Shown here piece after piece: positions 34,333 to 45,400 of a stretch of DNA of 64,000 nt. The translations under genes and the position numbers were made by a program. Source of the stretch: Eurosta solidaginis (taxonomy: Eukaryota; Arthropoda; Insecta; Diptera; Tephritidae). Below the pieces are notes generated by a model, which made no database searches, had not been told where the DNA came from, and saw only the letters and a list, made by a program, of their open reading frames with translations. Every line of letters begins with the position of its first letter. Positions within the stretch are counted from its first letter, which is position 1. The stretch spans positions 251,038,978-251,102,977 of the forward strand of contig NC_090320.1 of the NCBI RefSeq assembly GCF_040869045.1, read 5' to 3'.

Positions 34333-37161
34333 CAGTGATGGGCAAAACGGCTCGTATGAGCCTTTTGCTCATACGGGCACGCTTTGCACATTTAAGTGCT
34401 AGGTGAGGGACGATCAAGTGCAGGTATGTGGGCCGAAGAACTCAGGAAGAGAATAATATACAAACACACATAAGAATCTGCTCATCTTGCTTAATACATA
34501 TTTAACAGTACCAAGCTATGTGGAAAATAGACCTGCCACCGCTCTTATTATGTTCAAATTATTAAGCGTTTTAGGATAAACTAGCCTTTACCGGCGGCTT
34601 CGCTCCCACTAATGGCCACAAATATGTAATGTCGCTTTTGTGATTCACAACTCGAACTAAATTTTCAGTTGTAATTTAAGTTCCTTTACGATTCAAATCA
34701 TAAAGAAAAGTTTAAAAAACACGCATGCAAGACATGCTCCAACAATTTTTGCAGTGTGGATTTAACGATATATGTATGTGAGCTGAAGAAATTTGAAAAT
34801 TCCTCCATAATTTGAAATTTATAAATGAAAGCAGTTATGTTTGTAATAAAACTGGTAAAATTAGTCGTTATTTATGCGATTTGTACCTTTTTTTATTTGT
34901 AAACTGATACTTTTCTTTCTAGGCTCACAGCAACACTGCCAACAAGTCTGAAAAGCCAGGATTGTATACGAAACGTGCTTTATACGTTTTTCTACTACTA
35001 CTTCCTCTAATAATACTACTTTAAAAATTCTTTTTAAAATACTTTTATGTATATATTGCAAAATGAATCGACTTGCATATAATTAAATGTATGTGAAGGC
35101 GAAATGAATGTCAATAATGCGCTGCTTAACATAAAGTCGACTTCAGTCTATGATTATTCCGTTTTTCGTATTTCTTCGCAAAAAATTTATGTTTTTGTTT
35201 TCCTACTATTGCAACACAGTTTGGGAATTGGGTTTCGAGGTTGAGAGAGAATATTTTCATCATTGTCAACTGTACCAAGTAGCGCAACTAATAGCTGTTC
35301 TCAAAATATGCACACACAAAAACATCACTAATGGCCATATTACGGAAATCTTAGGGAAATTGAAGTTAAATTTTTAAACAGACATAAAATGTTATAATTT
35401 TGGAATATACAGCATCTAGGACACCTTAATTGCAGTAATTGAAAGAAAATGTTTGTTTATACTCAAGTATTTAATTATTTTTTCTAAATTTATCTTTAAT
35501 ATTGATGCAATGATTGATCCAATGCAACTCTGCTCTTCCTACTGTTCTTCATTCCACTCCATTCGAGTGTCTCTTTCACTGAATTCGAGTGCCTTCCACT
35601 TATTCGCAACATAACCTCTATTTAAGCTGCCAAACTATATAGTAAATAATGATTTTCATTGCAGTTTTTTAGTGTTTCCGCAACCTTCTTGCCATAGATG
35701 AATGGATTTGCAACTCTTTGTTTCGAGAGAGCGCTGTCAAAATGCCCAGGCGAATTCATTACAGGTGGTGTTATCCCATCAGCTGATTGCTTCTTCTTGA
35801 TAGTTTTCCATACAGCGCCTTGTACTACAACATGTCAGTTAATCGAAATCAATGAAAATTTTCTTTTGACTTGACATTCTTCCGCACGGCGAATTGGTTG
35901 AATTCGCTTTGCCACCACCTAGTATAGATTCGCCTTGCAAAATGCACATTTTTGCCAACGATGCCACGCCAAACAAAAATGAATAGATCTGAATATGGGG
36001 ATTTTTGACATACATTTCGGCGATTATAGTTTCAATCATTTAATAAAATGATAGTCGTAAAATATTCATTTCTTTAAAGTTATTTTACAATAATACGACT
36101 AGTTAGAGTTAAATATAAACAAATCTAAGTAAAATTTACATTTTGATTAAATTAATTAGTCAAATATTGTAACGCATTTAACTCACAGTGAAAACCATAT
36201 ATTCTTTTGAAATTTCAGTAAGTCGGACCTATGATATAATAGTTAACATAATTTAGTGGATAGGGCTTATCCTACATGTCTGAACTTCCAGGTTCTGTGA
36301 TCAAAATGGACTGGTTGCATCGCGACTTCATATTTACAAAACTTGTTTTTAGTGATAACTTTTGAATACGAAATAATATTTACCAAACGCCTTCGAACTA
36401 ATAATAGCTATCATCCGGTGGCAAAATCTTGAGCTAGATATATAATTTTGCATGTAAATGCAACAACAACGATTTGAGCCAGATAAAAACATATAGAAGT
36501 CTGGTTCAATTTGTGAGCCAGATAATTTGTTAATTACTTCTTTTTAGGTTGGCAACGCGGCCTTTAATATACCTACTTTTTCAAAAATAGATGTCGCTGC
36601 TTAGCCTTTCGCCGTATGCGTTAAATGAAAAACAGCGGCGACATCTGCCTATCACATTTCACGTGTGCGAAAATTTCACGACATCTGCTTCTCAAGTCTC
36701 TCAATGATCCAGAGCATTCCCGTGAGAATTGAGCGTGAGCCGGAGCTGTAAAACTCACTGAAAGACGGCAAATATTTACACTAAAACAAGTATTTTTATC
36801 CTTTTTCCAATAATTTTTGAACGCTATTTAGGTCAAACTAAAGTTTACCAAAATTTTTGGCCCGTTTATCGTTTTAGCTGACACATTTTTTGTTCTGGCA
36901 CCCGCTTCAGCTGGCGCGAGGGATTTATCTGTGATTGTTGCCAGCACAAATTTGAGATAAATCCCTCCTGAGAGCGGAAAAAATGAGAGAGTTTCGTATC
37001 AAGTCATCTTTGCTTCTTGCGATGAATATCGTTTGAGACGAAGCGTACGATATTTCCAATGTATTTTTTTACTCCCCTAACACCCCAAAACACACAAACG
37101 TCTCACCTAGCACTCGCTGGTAGTGAAATTGATTTAGGAGCCGAAAATGGGCCCATCCCTG
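34333..37161. mobile_element. hAT-like non-autonomous DNA transposon, 2.8 kb
   Basis: TIRs CAGTGATGGGC (34333) and GCCCATCCCTG (to 37161), plus an inner inverted pair AGTGCTAGGTGAG (about 34396) / CTCACCTAGCACT (about 37104-37116). The perfect 8 bp target duplication GTCTAGAC flanks it (34325-34332, 37162-37169); 8 bp duplications and CAG..CTG ends fit hAT. No transposase ORF is visible; the inside is AT-rich with small chance ORFs. Confidence 0.85.
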
Positions 37162-37169
37162 GTCTAGAC

Positions 37170-37360
37170 CTTAGGAGAAATATGCGAACGAGGCAACTGA
37201 GAGTATAAAAGCTGCGCAAACTGAGGAATAACTAGTTTGATTTATGGCATTAGTTGTGATGTGAAGTACTACTCCCAAAGTAGGCTAATAAAGAACATTT
37301 TGCATTATTGAATATTGGAGTTGTTTATTCGACAGTTCAGCGATTCGAACGTTAGCAGTA
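37170..37360 (+). repeat. 3' LTR of third gypsy family, right part (3'-truncated)
   Basis: CTTAGGAGAAATATGCGAACGAGG..GAGTATAAAAGCTGCGC..GCGATTCGAACGTTAGCAG continues the LTR. The TTCGTTACA end seen in the 5' LTR is not present. 37361-37592 shows no recognisable feature. Confidence 0.72.
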
Positions 37361-37592
37361 GGTGCAAAATAATCGGAACCACCCAAAACTCATTACAATA
37401 TGATTTTGGTGTCATTGGAATATTTGCATAAGTACATTTTCAGAATTGTATGCCCAGACCAGCCGACGCTGGGTAGCACTGAAATGAAAACCCCTGGTCG
37501 GGAAAACTCCCGAGTCGATCCGGTACATAGAACCGGCTTCCTTGGTAGTCCGCTAGTTTCTAATATTATCCACTGAGATCCTACATATATAT

Positions 37593-38109
37593 TGTAACGA
37601 ATTTAGTGAAATTCCGCTTATTCCAAACCTTCTGCCAACGTTCGAATCGCTAAACTGTTGAATAAATAACTTCAATATTCAATAATGCAAAATGGTCTTT
37701 ATTAGATAACTTTGAGAGTACGTCACAATACCTCTTACTTCACAACTAATTGCGTGTTTAAATCAAACTGTTTACTGACTACTCAGCTTGTGCTGCTTTT
37801 ATACTCTCCGCTGCTTTATTCGCATAATCATACTAAGGTCTAGTAATTTCTCGAACTTCATGCTTGGTTACCAGCCATATACAGGTATACTTGTAGTTTG
37901 TAACCATATGCGTGTGTATATGTGAGTACTATTTCGGCTGATGACTACATGTGTTTGTGCGTATCTCTCCGTTGCCTTCCATGTATGTGAGTAAATGATG
38001 ATTGATTTGATGTACACAAGAGTGGTCCTTTATTGTTGTTGTGCCTTTATTTACATAGTATCAGCCTTTATTTACTTAGTATCACTCAGTGATGCTAATA
38101 TTCGTCACA
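37593..38109 (-). repeat. Solo LTR related to the third gypsy family
   Basis: On the - strand: TGTGACGAATATTAG .. TATAAAAGCAGCAC .. GCGATTCGAACGTTGGCAG .. TTCGTTACA (517 bp). It has no internal region on either side, and ATAT lies next to both ends, a 4 bp target duplication typical of gypsy integration. Sister family or older variant of the LTR at 28195, longer by about 130 bp. Confidence 0.8.
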
Positions 38110-38616
38110 ATATGAAAAAAATTTATATGAAGAGGAAATGGCAAATTTATTTAGAGATTTTGTTTCAAAAGAATATGCATATATAGATTTTTTATTTGAT
38201 TTATTTTTTTTCAAATTATATATTCGATTTTACAAAAGGACGGATACAATTTCATTTATGTTAAAAATTTTTTTTTTAAAAGCTCTTCGTTTGCAAAATC
38301 TTTGCTAGCCTTTCTTTGTATGTAGGTGTAACTAAATTTATGTAATAGTTATGCAGCTTACAAAAATTTATTTTTTACAATGTTAACTTATTTGTCGTCT
38401 ACATGTATATGCACATAAATATTTACATGCAAACTGTATGCTTATATATAAATATGCATGTTTATGAGAAAAACTAACAGTTAATATAGATTAATCTTTT
38501 TTTTAACAATACAAAAACTTCAATAGTAATAAAATTTTTATAGTGAATTTTAAAATTTTTTTTCATATTATTTCTTTTAGAAAAGGAAAATGCACTTTTG
38601 ATTGCAATGATATGTA
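38110..38616. other. AT-rich intergenic sequence
   Basis: T-runs and TATGTATAT-type simple sequence; no ORF of interest and no repeat I recognise. Confidence 0.4.
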
Positions 38617-38624
38617 CTACTTAT

Positions 38625-39126
38625 TAGGGTGGGTCGATTTATTAACCGATATCGCGCCATCGATTTTTCGATAGGATTTCGGCTCAGGAAAAAAAGTTCC
38701 ACTACGTATACCCAAAAAAATAATTTTCGAACCTGCGAAATTTAATTTTTTTGACTTTTTTTCAATTTAGATTTTTAAGGTTTCTTTCATGACCTACTAA
38801 AAAATTTTCATTTGATTGTAAAATTTTCACCTATACTCTGTCCGACCCAAAAATGTTCGCTAAAATCGTTGGCGATAACAGTTTTTTTGAAAGAAATTTT
38901 TTTTTGGGTCGGACAGGGTATATATATGAAAATTTTTTAGTAGATCATGAAAAAAACCTTAAAAATCAAAGTCGAAAAAAATCGAAAAAATTAAATTTCG
39001 CAGACTCGAAAATAATTTTTTTTTTTGGGCATGCGTAGTGGAACTTCTTTTCCTGACCCCAAATCCTATCGAAAAATCGATGGCGCGATATCGGTTAACT
39101 TTGGTCCTACAAATCGACCCACCCTA
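38625..39126. mobile_element. hAT-like foldback MITE A
   Basis: 502 bp, self-complementary over most of its length: TAGGGTGGGTCGATTT at 38625 and AAATCGACCCACCCTA at 39126, with inner pairs such as CCGATATCGCGCCATCGATTT. The perfect 8 bp duplication CTACTTAT is at 38617-38624 and 39127-39134. TIR TAGGG and 8 bp duplication fit hAT MITEs. ORF 38853-39038 is part of the palindrome, not a gene. Confidence 0.85.
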
Positions 39127-39297
39127 CTACTTATACTTATGTATATCTAACACATAAGGCCAAATAGCCAGTTTAAGACACATTTGTTGACTTTTTTTTT
39201 GCCGCACTCATTGTGAGATTCTAAAATATTTGATTGCGTTCGTAACCTAATATTGAAAATTGCAAACTAAGTAGATTATGTAAAAAATACATGTGTA

Positions 39298-39460
39298 CGG
39301 CCGGATAGATTAATGTCGTATGCTACATTTGAATGTTGTTGTAGCGATACATTTGAATGCTTTCGCACAGTGGTTTGTTTTGTTTTGTTCATAGTAGCAA
39401 TTGTAATTCATTCAATTGAAAACAATTTTCACATACTTACGACATTAATCTATCCGGCCG
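39298..39460. mobile_element. Short TIR element
   Basis: 163 bp bounded by perfect 23 bp inverted repeats, CGGCCGGATAGATTAATGTCGTA at 39298 and its complement ending at 39460. No clear target duplication. Probably a very short MITE or deletion derivative. Confidence 0.6.
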
Positions 39461-39910
39461 ACGGTACTTAAAATATAAGCTCTTAACGCTTCATACCTAC
39501 CATATAAGTACGGCTATAAAGACGAAAATAGCAGCAAAAATTATTAAAATTTTCAATTATTTTCTTTCTTTGTTAAGTGTCGTTAATTTTAGAAAACACT
39601 TTAATGAATTGAAAATCTTTGTGAATATTTGGAATACCAGTGCTTTTTTTATAAAAAAATATAAAAAAATACATTCAAACATTCTTCATTTCGAGATTAG
39701 AACTTTTGGACTAAACTTGATTGGACTATATAAAACTTCAAACTCAAAAATTTTGTGAAAAATATAACTTTCAAGAGAATTTTTGAACACATTTCAAAAA
39801 TACGAATTATTTTGTAATCATGTTCAAAATTGAGTTACATTTTTTTATAAAACAATTCATTAATGTTTTCCTAAAATTAACGAAAAAATACACAAAAGAA
39901 TAATATAACT

Positions 39911-40430
39911 TAGGGCTGTGAACTGCATCCGGATTTTTCAACTATCCGGATAAACCGGATATTCGAATAATCGGATAGCTAAGCAAAATATCCGGCTATC
40001 CGCATATCCGGATTCGTAAATGGAAAATCCGGATTTTCGAACAGCGGAAAATTCGGATATCCGTATGTCCGGATACTGGAATATAAAAGTTGAATATCTG
40101 CATATCAGAATTGAACGAAGCAACATCTAAAAATTATTCACAAAATATGTTTGTAGATGATTAAATTAACGTAAAAAATGGAAAAGCTACAATGTTACAA
40201 ACATCTACAATTTTTTTTTGTTAATGTTAAATAAACATATGTATATGGTACATCAATTGGTAGCTTTCACTGGATATCCAAAAATACGGTTATTAACCGG
40301 ATCTTCATAAATCCGGATAGTTTCACAAACGAATATTAACCGGATATCCATGCCGTCCGGATTTTATCCGTGTCAGCGGATATCCGTATGGATATCTGGA
40401 TATTCGAATTTGTGGATAGTCCCAGCCCTA
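39911..40430. mobile_element. hAT-like MITE B rich in TCCGGATA repeats
   Basis: 520 bp; ends TAGGGCTGTGA and TCCCAGCCCTA; imperfect 8 bp duplication ATATAACT (39903-39910) / ATATAATT (40431-40438). The interior contains many CCGGATA / TATCCGG units in both orientations. Confidence 0.8.
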
Positions 40431-41197
40431 ATATAATTACAAAATTTTTTAATGTTTAATAATGCTATTTTCATATACACAGCTGTACATACACGCGTGT
40501 ATGTATATTCTACGTATGAGGTTTACAAATTTATTTACTTAACATTAAATTAATTTTGTGTTTGTTTTCATCGTTTCAATGATCTACTTATTAAAGACTC
40601 CAAATAAAATTATTATTAATGACTTCATCATTACATTAGATTCAAGCTGAGAAAAAAATGTTTGATATAAAAAAAATTGTACTTGTTTCAAAATATATAT
40701 AAAATAATATAAAAAATAATGGTTTTTCTTACATTTACTCCTTCTTTTATTATACAAGCCCAAAAAACATAATTCAAAAACTTAAAAAGGGTTATAACAC
40801 CGTGCGCCAGCTTAAAGAGATAAGTATGCGGTATATGAACTGTGAAAGCAAATGAGCGCTTTTACCAATAACTAAAATTTTCATTTTTTACCAGACAGTG
40901 CGCTGCAGTTTGTCTTATCGTTAAAAGATTGATTTAAAAATTATGAAAAAGGTATATCGGGTTTTATGTGAAAGTAAGCGTATAAATGACTTTCATTCAA
41001 AAAATCATAACTCAGAAGCTAATAACACTAATACCGTGGCCGTATCTCTTTTTTTTATAGGTTTTGGCATTGGTACAGCGTTTTTACTAAATGAAATATG
41101 AAAAAAAATGAGCGGATCGAATCGATTGTGATCTAAAATTTCACTACTAGTGGACGGACTACGGTTACGCTGGCAATTAAGCTGCATTTACATACAT
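40431..41197. other. AT-rich intergenic sequence
   Basis: No convincing gene; short ORFs only. Downstream of the hAT-like MITE B and left of the large foldback MITE. Confidence 0.4.
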
Positions 41198-41206
41198 ATG
41201 TAACAT

Positions 41207-41890
41207 TAGGGTGGTTACAAAGTATATGGTGGATTTTAATTTTTGTTCTATCTTTCGGGGCACCCTCCTAAAATATGCTAATAGATCAGAAAATGATTAT
41301 TGTAAAGTTTCAGGCCAATCCGATAATGTTAACACGTGCCTCATTGAGGTCAATGTTAGGAAAAACAGCGATTTTTCAGAAAACATTTTAGTGTTTCGTC
41401 AGAAAAAGCGAAATCATTTATGCGAAGAACTTCACTCATATAGCATTCGATAGATAATTTTATTTGTATTAATTTTTATCTTAATGATATTTTTATAAAA
41501 CGGTTATTTTTAGCAGTATTTGACATTTATCCGATCTTCTTAATCTTAATGCGGCCACCCTGATCGGATAAATGCCAAATACTGCTAAAAATAACCGTTT
41601 TAAAAAAATATCATTAAGATCAAAATTAATACAAATAAAATTACCTATCGAATGCTATATGAGTAAAGTTCTTGGCATAAATGATTCCGCTTTTTCTGAC
41701 GAAACACTAACATTTTTTTTGAAAAATCGCTGGTTTTCCTAACTTTGACCTCAATGAGGCACGTGTTAACATTATCGGATTGACCTGAAACTTTGCAATA
41801 ATCATTTTCTGATCTATTGGCATATTTTAGAAGGGTGCCCGAAAGATAGAACAAAAATTTAAATTCACCATATACTTTGTAACCACCCTA
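41207..41890. mobile_element. hAT-like foldback MITE C, near full-length palindrome
   Basis: 684 bp; TAGGGTGGTTACAAAGTATA at 41207 mirrored by its complement ending at 41890. The arms (~330 bp each) meet near 41548. The direct repeat ATGTAACAT flanks it (41198-41206, 41891-41899; 9 bp). The two near-identical antisense ORFs at 41211 and 41854 are simply the two arms. Confidence 0.85.
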
Positions 41891-42174
41891 ATGTAACATG
41901 CAAAAATATTAAAATATTATGTATCGAACATATACATAAATATTTTTTTTAAGAATTCGCTGAGCATGTTGTTTTCTCATTGTACATATAACATTCAATT
42001 TTGTCTTTTCTAGCTTATACTCTATATACTTAGAACTATAGATATTAATGTGATTTGTGAACACGAAAAAATAAAATTTAAAAAATATTTCTCTTTAAAA
42101 CCTAGTTTAAATTTTGACAAACATGATAGTAGAAAAAAGTGTTAGGTCAACTAAATTAAAATTAACTTTTTTGT

Positions 42175-42180
42175 TTTATT
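42175..42180 (-). promoter_or_regulatory. Candidate poly(A) signal of Mcr
   Basis: AATAAA on the - strand, about 20 nt after the Mcr stop codon (42201-42203). Very short 3' UTR if used; other signals further left are possible. Confidence 0.45.
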
Positions 42181-42200
42181 TTTTAAAATTTTGCTTAGCT

Positions 42201-42412
42201 TTAAGTGAGCAAAGACATATAATTCAAAACGATATGCGTTCGACTACGCAACAAATAAATAAATACGCTAAAGAATAGTAGCGACAAAGACATACTTGCA
42301 CGCCAGCTCATGTTGTAAATGGAGCAATATGGACACTGTGAACTGCCGCAGACTTCACAAATATTCAGCAAATATGTTGGTAAAGAATCGAAAATGGATT
42401 CGTTGAAGCGCT
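42201..42412 (-). CDS. Mcr: Mcr last exon, Cys-rich segment and hydrophobic tail
   Basis: Acceptor cttctctcttttttcag at 42413; AG completes the split Glu codon, then RFNESIFDSLPTYLLNICEV, a CxxC..CPYC cluster, and a hydrophobic tail SMSLSLLFFSVFIYLL before TAA at 42201-42203. Seventy codons including the stop. It lies 7.7 kb from the previous exon across a transposon-filled intron. The tail could be a membrane anchor or GPI-type signal, consistent with the junctional location of Mcr. Confidence 0.88.
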
Positions 42413-45400
42413 CTGAAAAAAGAGAGAAGGAAATAATATATTAAAAGTTTAAATAGAAACAAGGAAAAACAAGTAAGGAAGGCTAAGTTCGGGTGTAACC
42501 GAACATTACATACTCAGCTGAGAACTTTGGAGACAAAATAAGGGAAAATCACCATGTAGGAAAATAAACCTAGGGTAACCCTGGAATGTGTTTGTATGAC
42601 ATGGATATCAAATGAAAGGTATTAATGAGGGTTTTAAAAGGGAGTGGCCTTTAGTTGTATATGTGAGGGCGTTTTCAAGATATCGACTAAAATGTGGGTC
42701 AGGGTAACCCAGAACATCATCTGTCGGGTACCGCTAATTTATTTATATGTATATGTAATACCACGAACAGTATTTCTGCCATGATTCCAAGGGCTTTTGA
42801 TTTCGCCCTGCCGAACTTTTTCATTTTCTTCTAATTAATATGGTAGGTCTCACACGCATTTTACAAAGTTTTTTCTAAAGTTATATTTTGAATCAAAAAA
42901 CCAATCCAATCACAATGTTTCATCTCCTTTTTTTCGTATTTGGTATAGAATTATGGTTTTTTTTATTTTTCGAAATTTTCGATATCGAAAAAGTGGACGT
43001 GGTCATAGTCGGATTTCGCCCATTTTTAATACCAAGATAAAGTGACTTCAGACAAGTACGTGAACTAAGTTTAGTAAAGATATATCGATTTTTGCTCAAG
43101 CTATCGTGTTAACGGCCGAGCGGAAGGACAGACGGTCGACTGTGTATAAAAACTGGGCGTGGTTTCAAACCAATTTCGCTCATTTTCTCAGAAAACTGTT
43201 ATCGTCATAGAAGCTATGCCCTTAACAAATATCACAAGGATCGGTAAAATCTTGTTCGACTTATGGCATTAAAAGTATTCTAGAAAAAGTAAATGAAAAA
43301 GGGCGAAGCCACGCCCATTTTGGAATTTTCTTTTATATTTGTATTTTGTTGAACCACATCATTACTGGAGTTGAGTGTTGACATAATTTACTTATATACT
43401 GTAAATTGATGTTGTTTTTATTTTTATTTTCGTTACTGTAAAGATATTAATTTTTTTTTTAAAAGTGGGCGTGTTTGTCATCCGATTTTGCTAATTTTTA
43501 TTTAGGACTCATATAGTAATAGGAGTAACGTTCCTGCCAAATTTCATCATGATATCTTCAACGACTTCCAAATTACAGTTGCAAAACTTCTAAATTACCT
43601 TCCTTTAAAAGTGGGCGGTGCCACGCCCATTATCCAAAATTATACTAATTTTCAATTCTGCGTCAAAAGGTCAACCCACCTACCAAGTTTCATCGCTTTA
43701 TCCGTCCTTGGTAATGAATTATCGCACTTTTTCGAAATTTTCGATATCGAAAAATGGGCGTTTATAGTCCGATTTCGTTCATTTTAAATAGCGATCTGAG
43801 ATGAGTGCCCAGGAACGTACGTACCAAATTTCATCAAGATACCTCAAAATTTACTCAAGTTATCGTGTTTACGGACGGAAATCCAGATCTTTTTGATATA
43901 TAGAAGTCTATATCTATCTCGATTAGTTTATGCCGTTAAAGGGTACCGTTATGCGAACAAAATTAGTATACTCTGTGAGCTCTGCTAAGCTGAGTATAAT
44001 AAGGACAAGCTTTGTGTGGATCTTAACAATTTTATCATATAATAGGCTGTCCATTCTCTTAGAGGTTTTTGATGTGTAAACAAACATCATTGTTATTGGG
44101 TAAAATGTAATGCAAGTGTACACGTAGTGCGTGGTATTCGTATGCTGTATCAGGGAATATAGAATGTAAGCGTAAGTGTAGCACCTATACTGTAACGTAA
44201 TGTCAGAACAATGTACGTGGTAATGTTGATATGAGCAAAATCAAACATCAATTCAAGGCACGGCAAGCAAGCCAAATCACAGCGAGGAAAAGTTTGTTAT
44301 CGGTGTGTTAACGACGAGGTGTAAACGAGTTATGTTCTTGTTATCGAAGTGTTATAATTTGCTAACTATAACAAAAGGTATCGAGCGCTTCCCAAAGCCG
44401 TCGGTTCTATGTACCGGAGCGACTCGGGATTTTTCCCGACCAAGGACTGCCATTTCAGTGTAACCCCATTTAATTTGTTCCGTCCCTCCCACAAATTTTC
44501 ATCCTCCCAGCAGCTCCTTGCAGCGGGACTGCTCCATATTCTCTTGCTCCGGGAAGGTATCGAACCCAATCCGGGTCCGTCTCCTGACCCCGGTCCTGAG
44601 AAATGGTTTTGCTGCATCTGCCGAAAAATAATCTTTTTAGGACGGTAGTACTCTTGTCAGTGTGTCTCGTGTAAGGGATGGTTGCATCGGACAGGTTGTT
44701 CTAAGCTAGACCCAAAAAGTCCACGTAATTCTATAAATCTTTTGTGGCTCCTTGCTGTTCACGTCCTAGGACGTCCCGTAGTCTGCGCCTTAGCCCCCCC
44801 CCCCCCCCCCCCCCCCTAACTTCCAGCAGCCCCGCTGCTCAGCAAGCCACAACAAGTACCCGCTGTTGCTCGCTCCCCACGGCGCCACCACCTCACACGG
44901 CTGATCCCACTCATACTTACAATCTCCGTAGTAGAGTCGGGAGCAATGCCGATCATCAGCCCCTGCCCCAGTCTCCTTCCCCCCTCTTTTCGGGCAGCAA
45001 TTGTGTAGGTCAGGGAAACAGACTCTTAGTCCCTACCTCCCTTTGCACCGTTTGCCAGCACAGAATATATACGTTTGCGACATCCGCCCAATGCAGCTCC
45101 TGCCATGGACGGTGCCACTTTCCTAGATGTTCTGGTCTCCGCGACGGCAACCCCCCGACGGGTTTCATTGCGCCATGTTGCCAGGCCGCATACCCAGATA
45201 CACCGGGTACCCCAATGCCTACCCCAGACGTCTAGTCCCAGGGCCTCAACAGCAATCGCGTTCTGGCCTTCCACAACCCAGGCGTAGTCACCCGCCACTT
45301 ACTCCCAGCGTGACGACATCCCCCCTATGCACTTCAGAATTCTGCAGTTAAACTGTAATGGATTAACTGGGAAGATCACGGAGATAGTCGACTTCATGAA

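Larger units (their letters stand above)
28195..37360 (+). mobile_element. Ty3/gypsy element (third family), interrupted by a LINE and a hAT-like element
   Basis: 5' LTR 28195-28584, PBS-like TGATGTCAGAAG at 28587, gag with SAP-like start, LINE insertion 28801-32302, rest of gag, protease 33240-33644, a large deletion of RT through most of integrase, integrase C-terminus 33660-34124, then a 3' LTR (about 34110-34332 and 37170-37360) split by a 2.8 kb hAT-like insertion. Defective, with internal deletion. Confidence 0.8.

Noticed and set aside
37995..38186. 63-codon ORF with hydrophobic stretch at the solo LTR edge
   Set aside because: It crosses the LTR end and a microsatellite-like TATTTAC repeat; chance ORF.
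38853..39038. 61-codon ORF in MITE A
   Set aside because: Low-complexity reading of the palindrome arm; no start context or family.
41211..41854. Two similar short proteins (FRGTLLKYANRSENDYCKVS..) on opposite strands
   Set aside because: They are the two arms of one palindromic MITE and have no other coding support.
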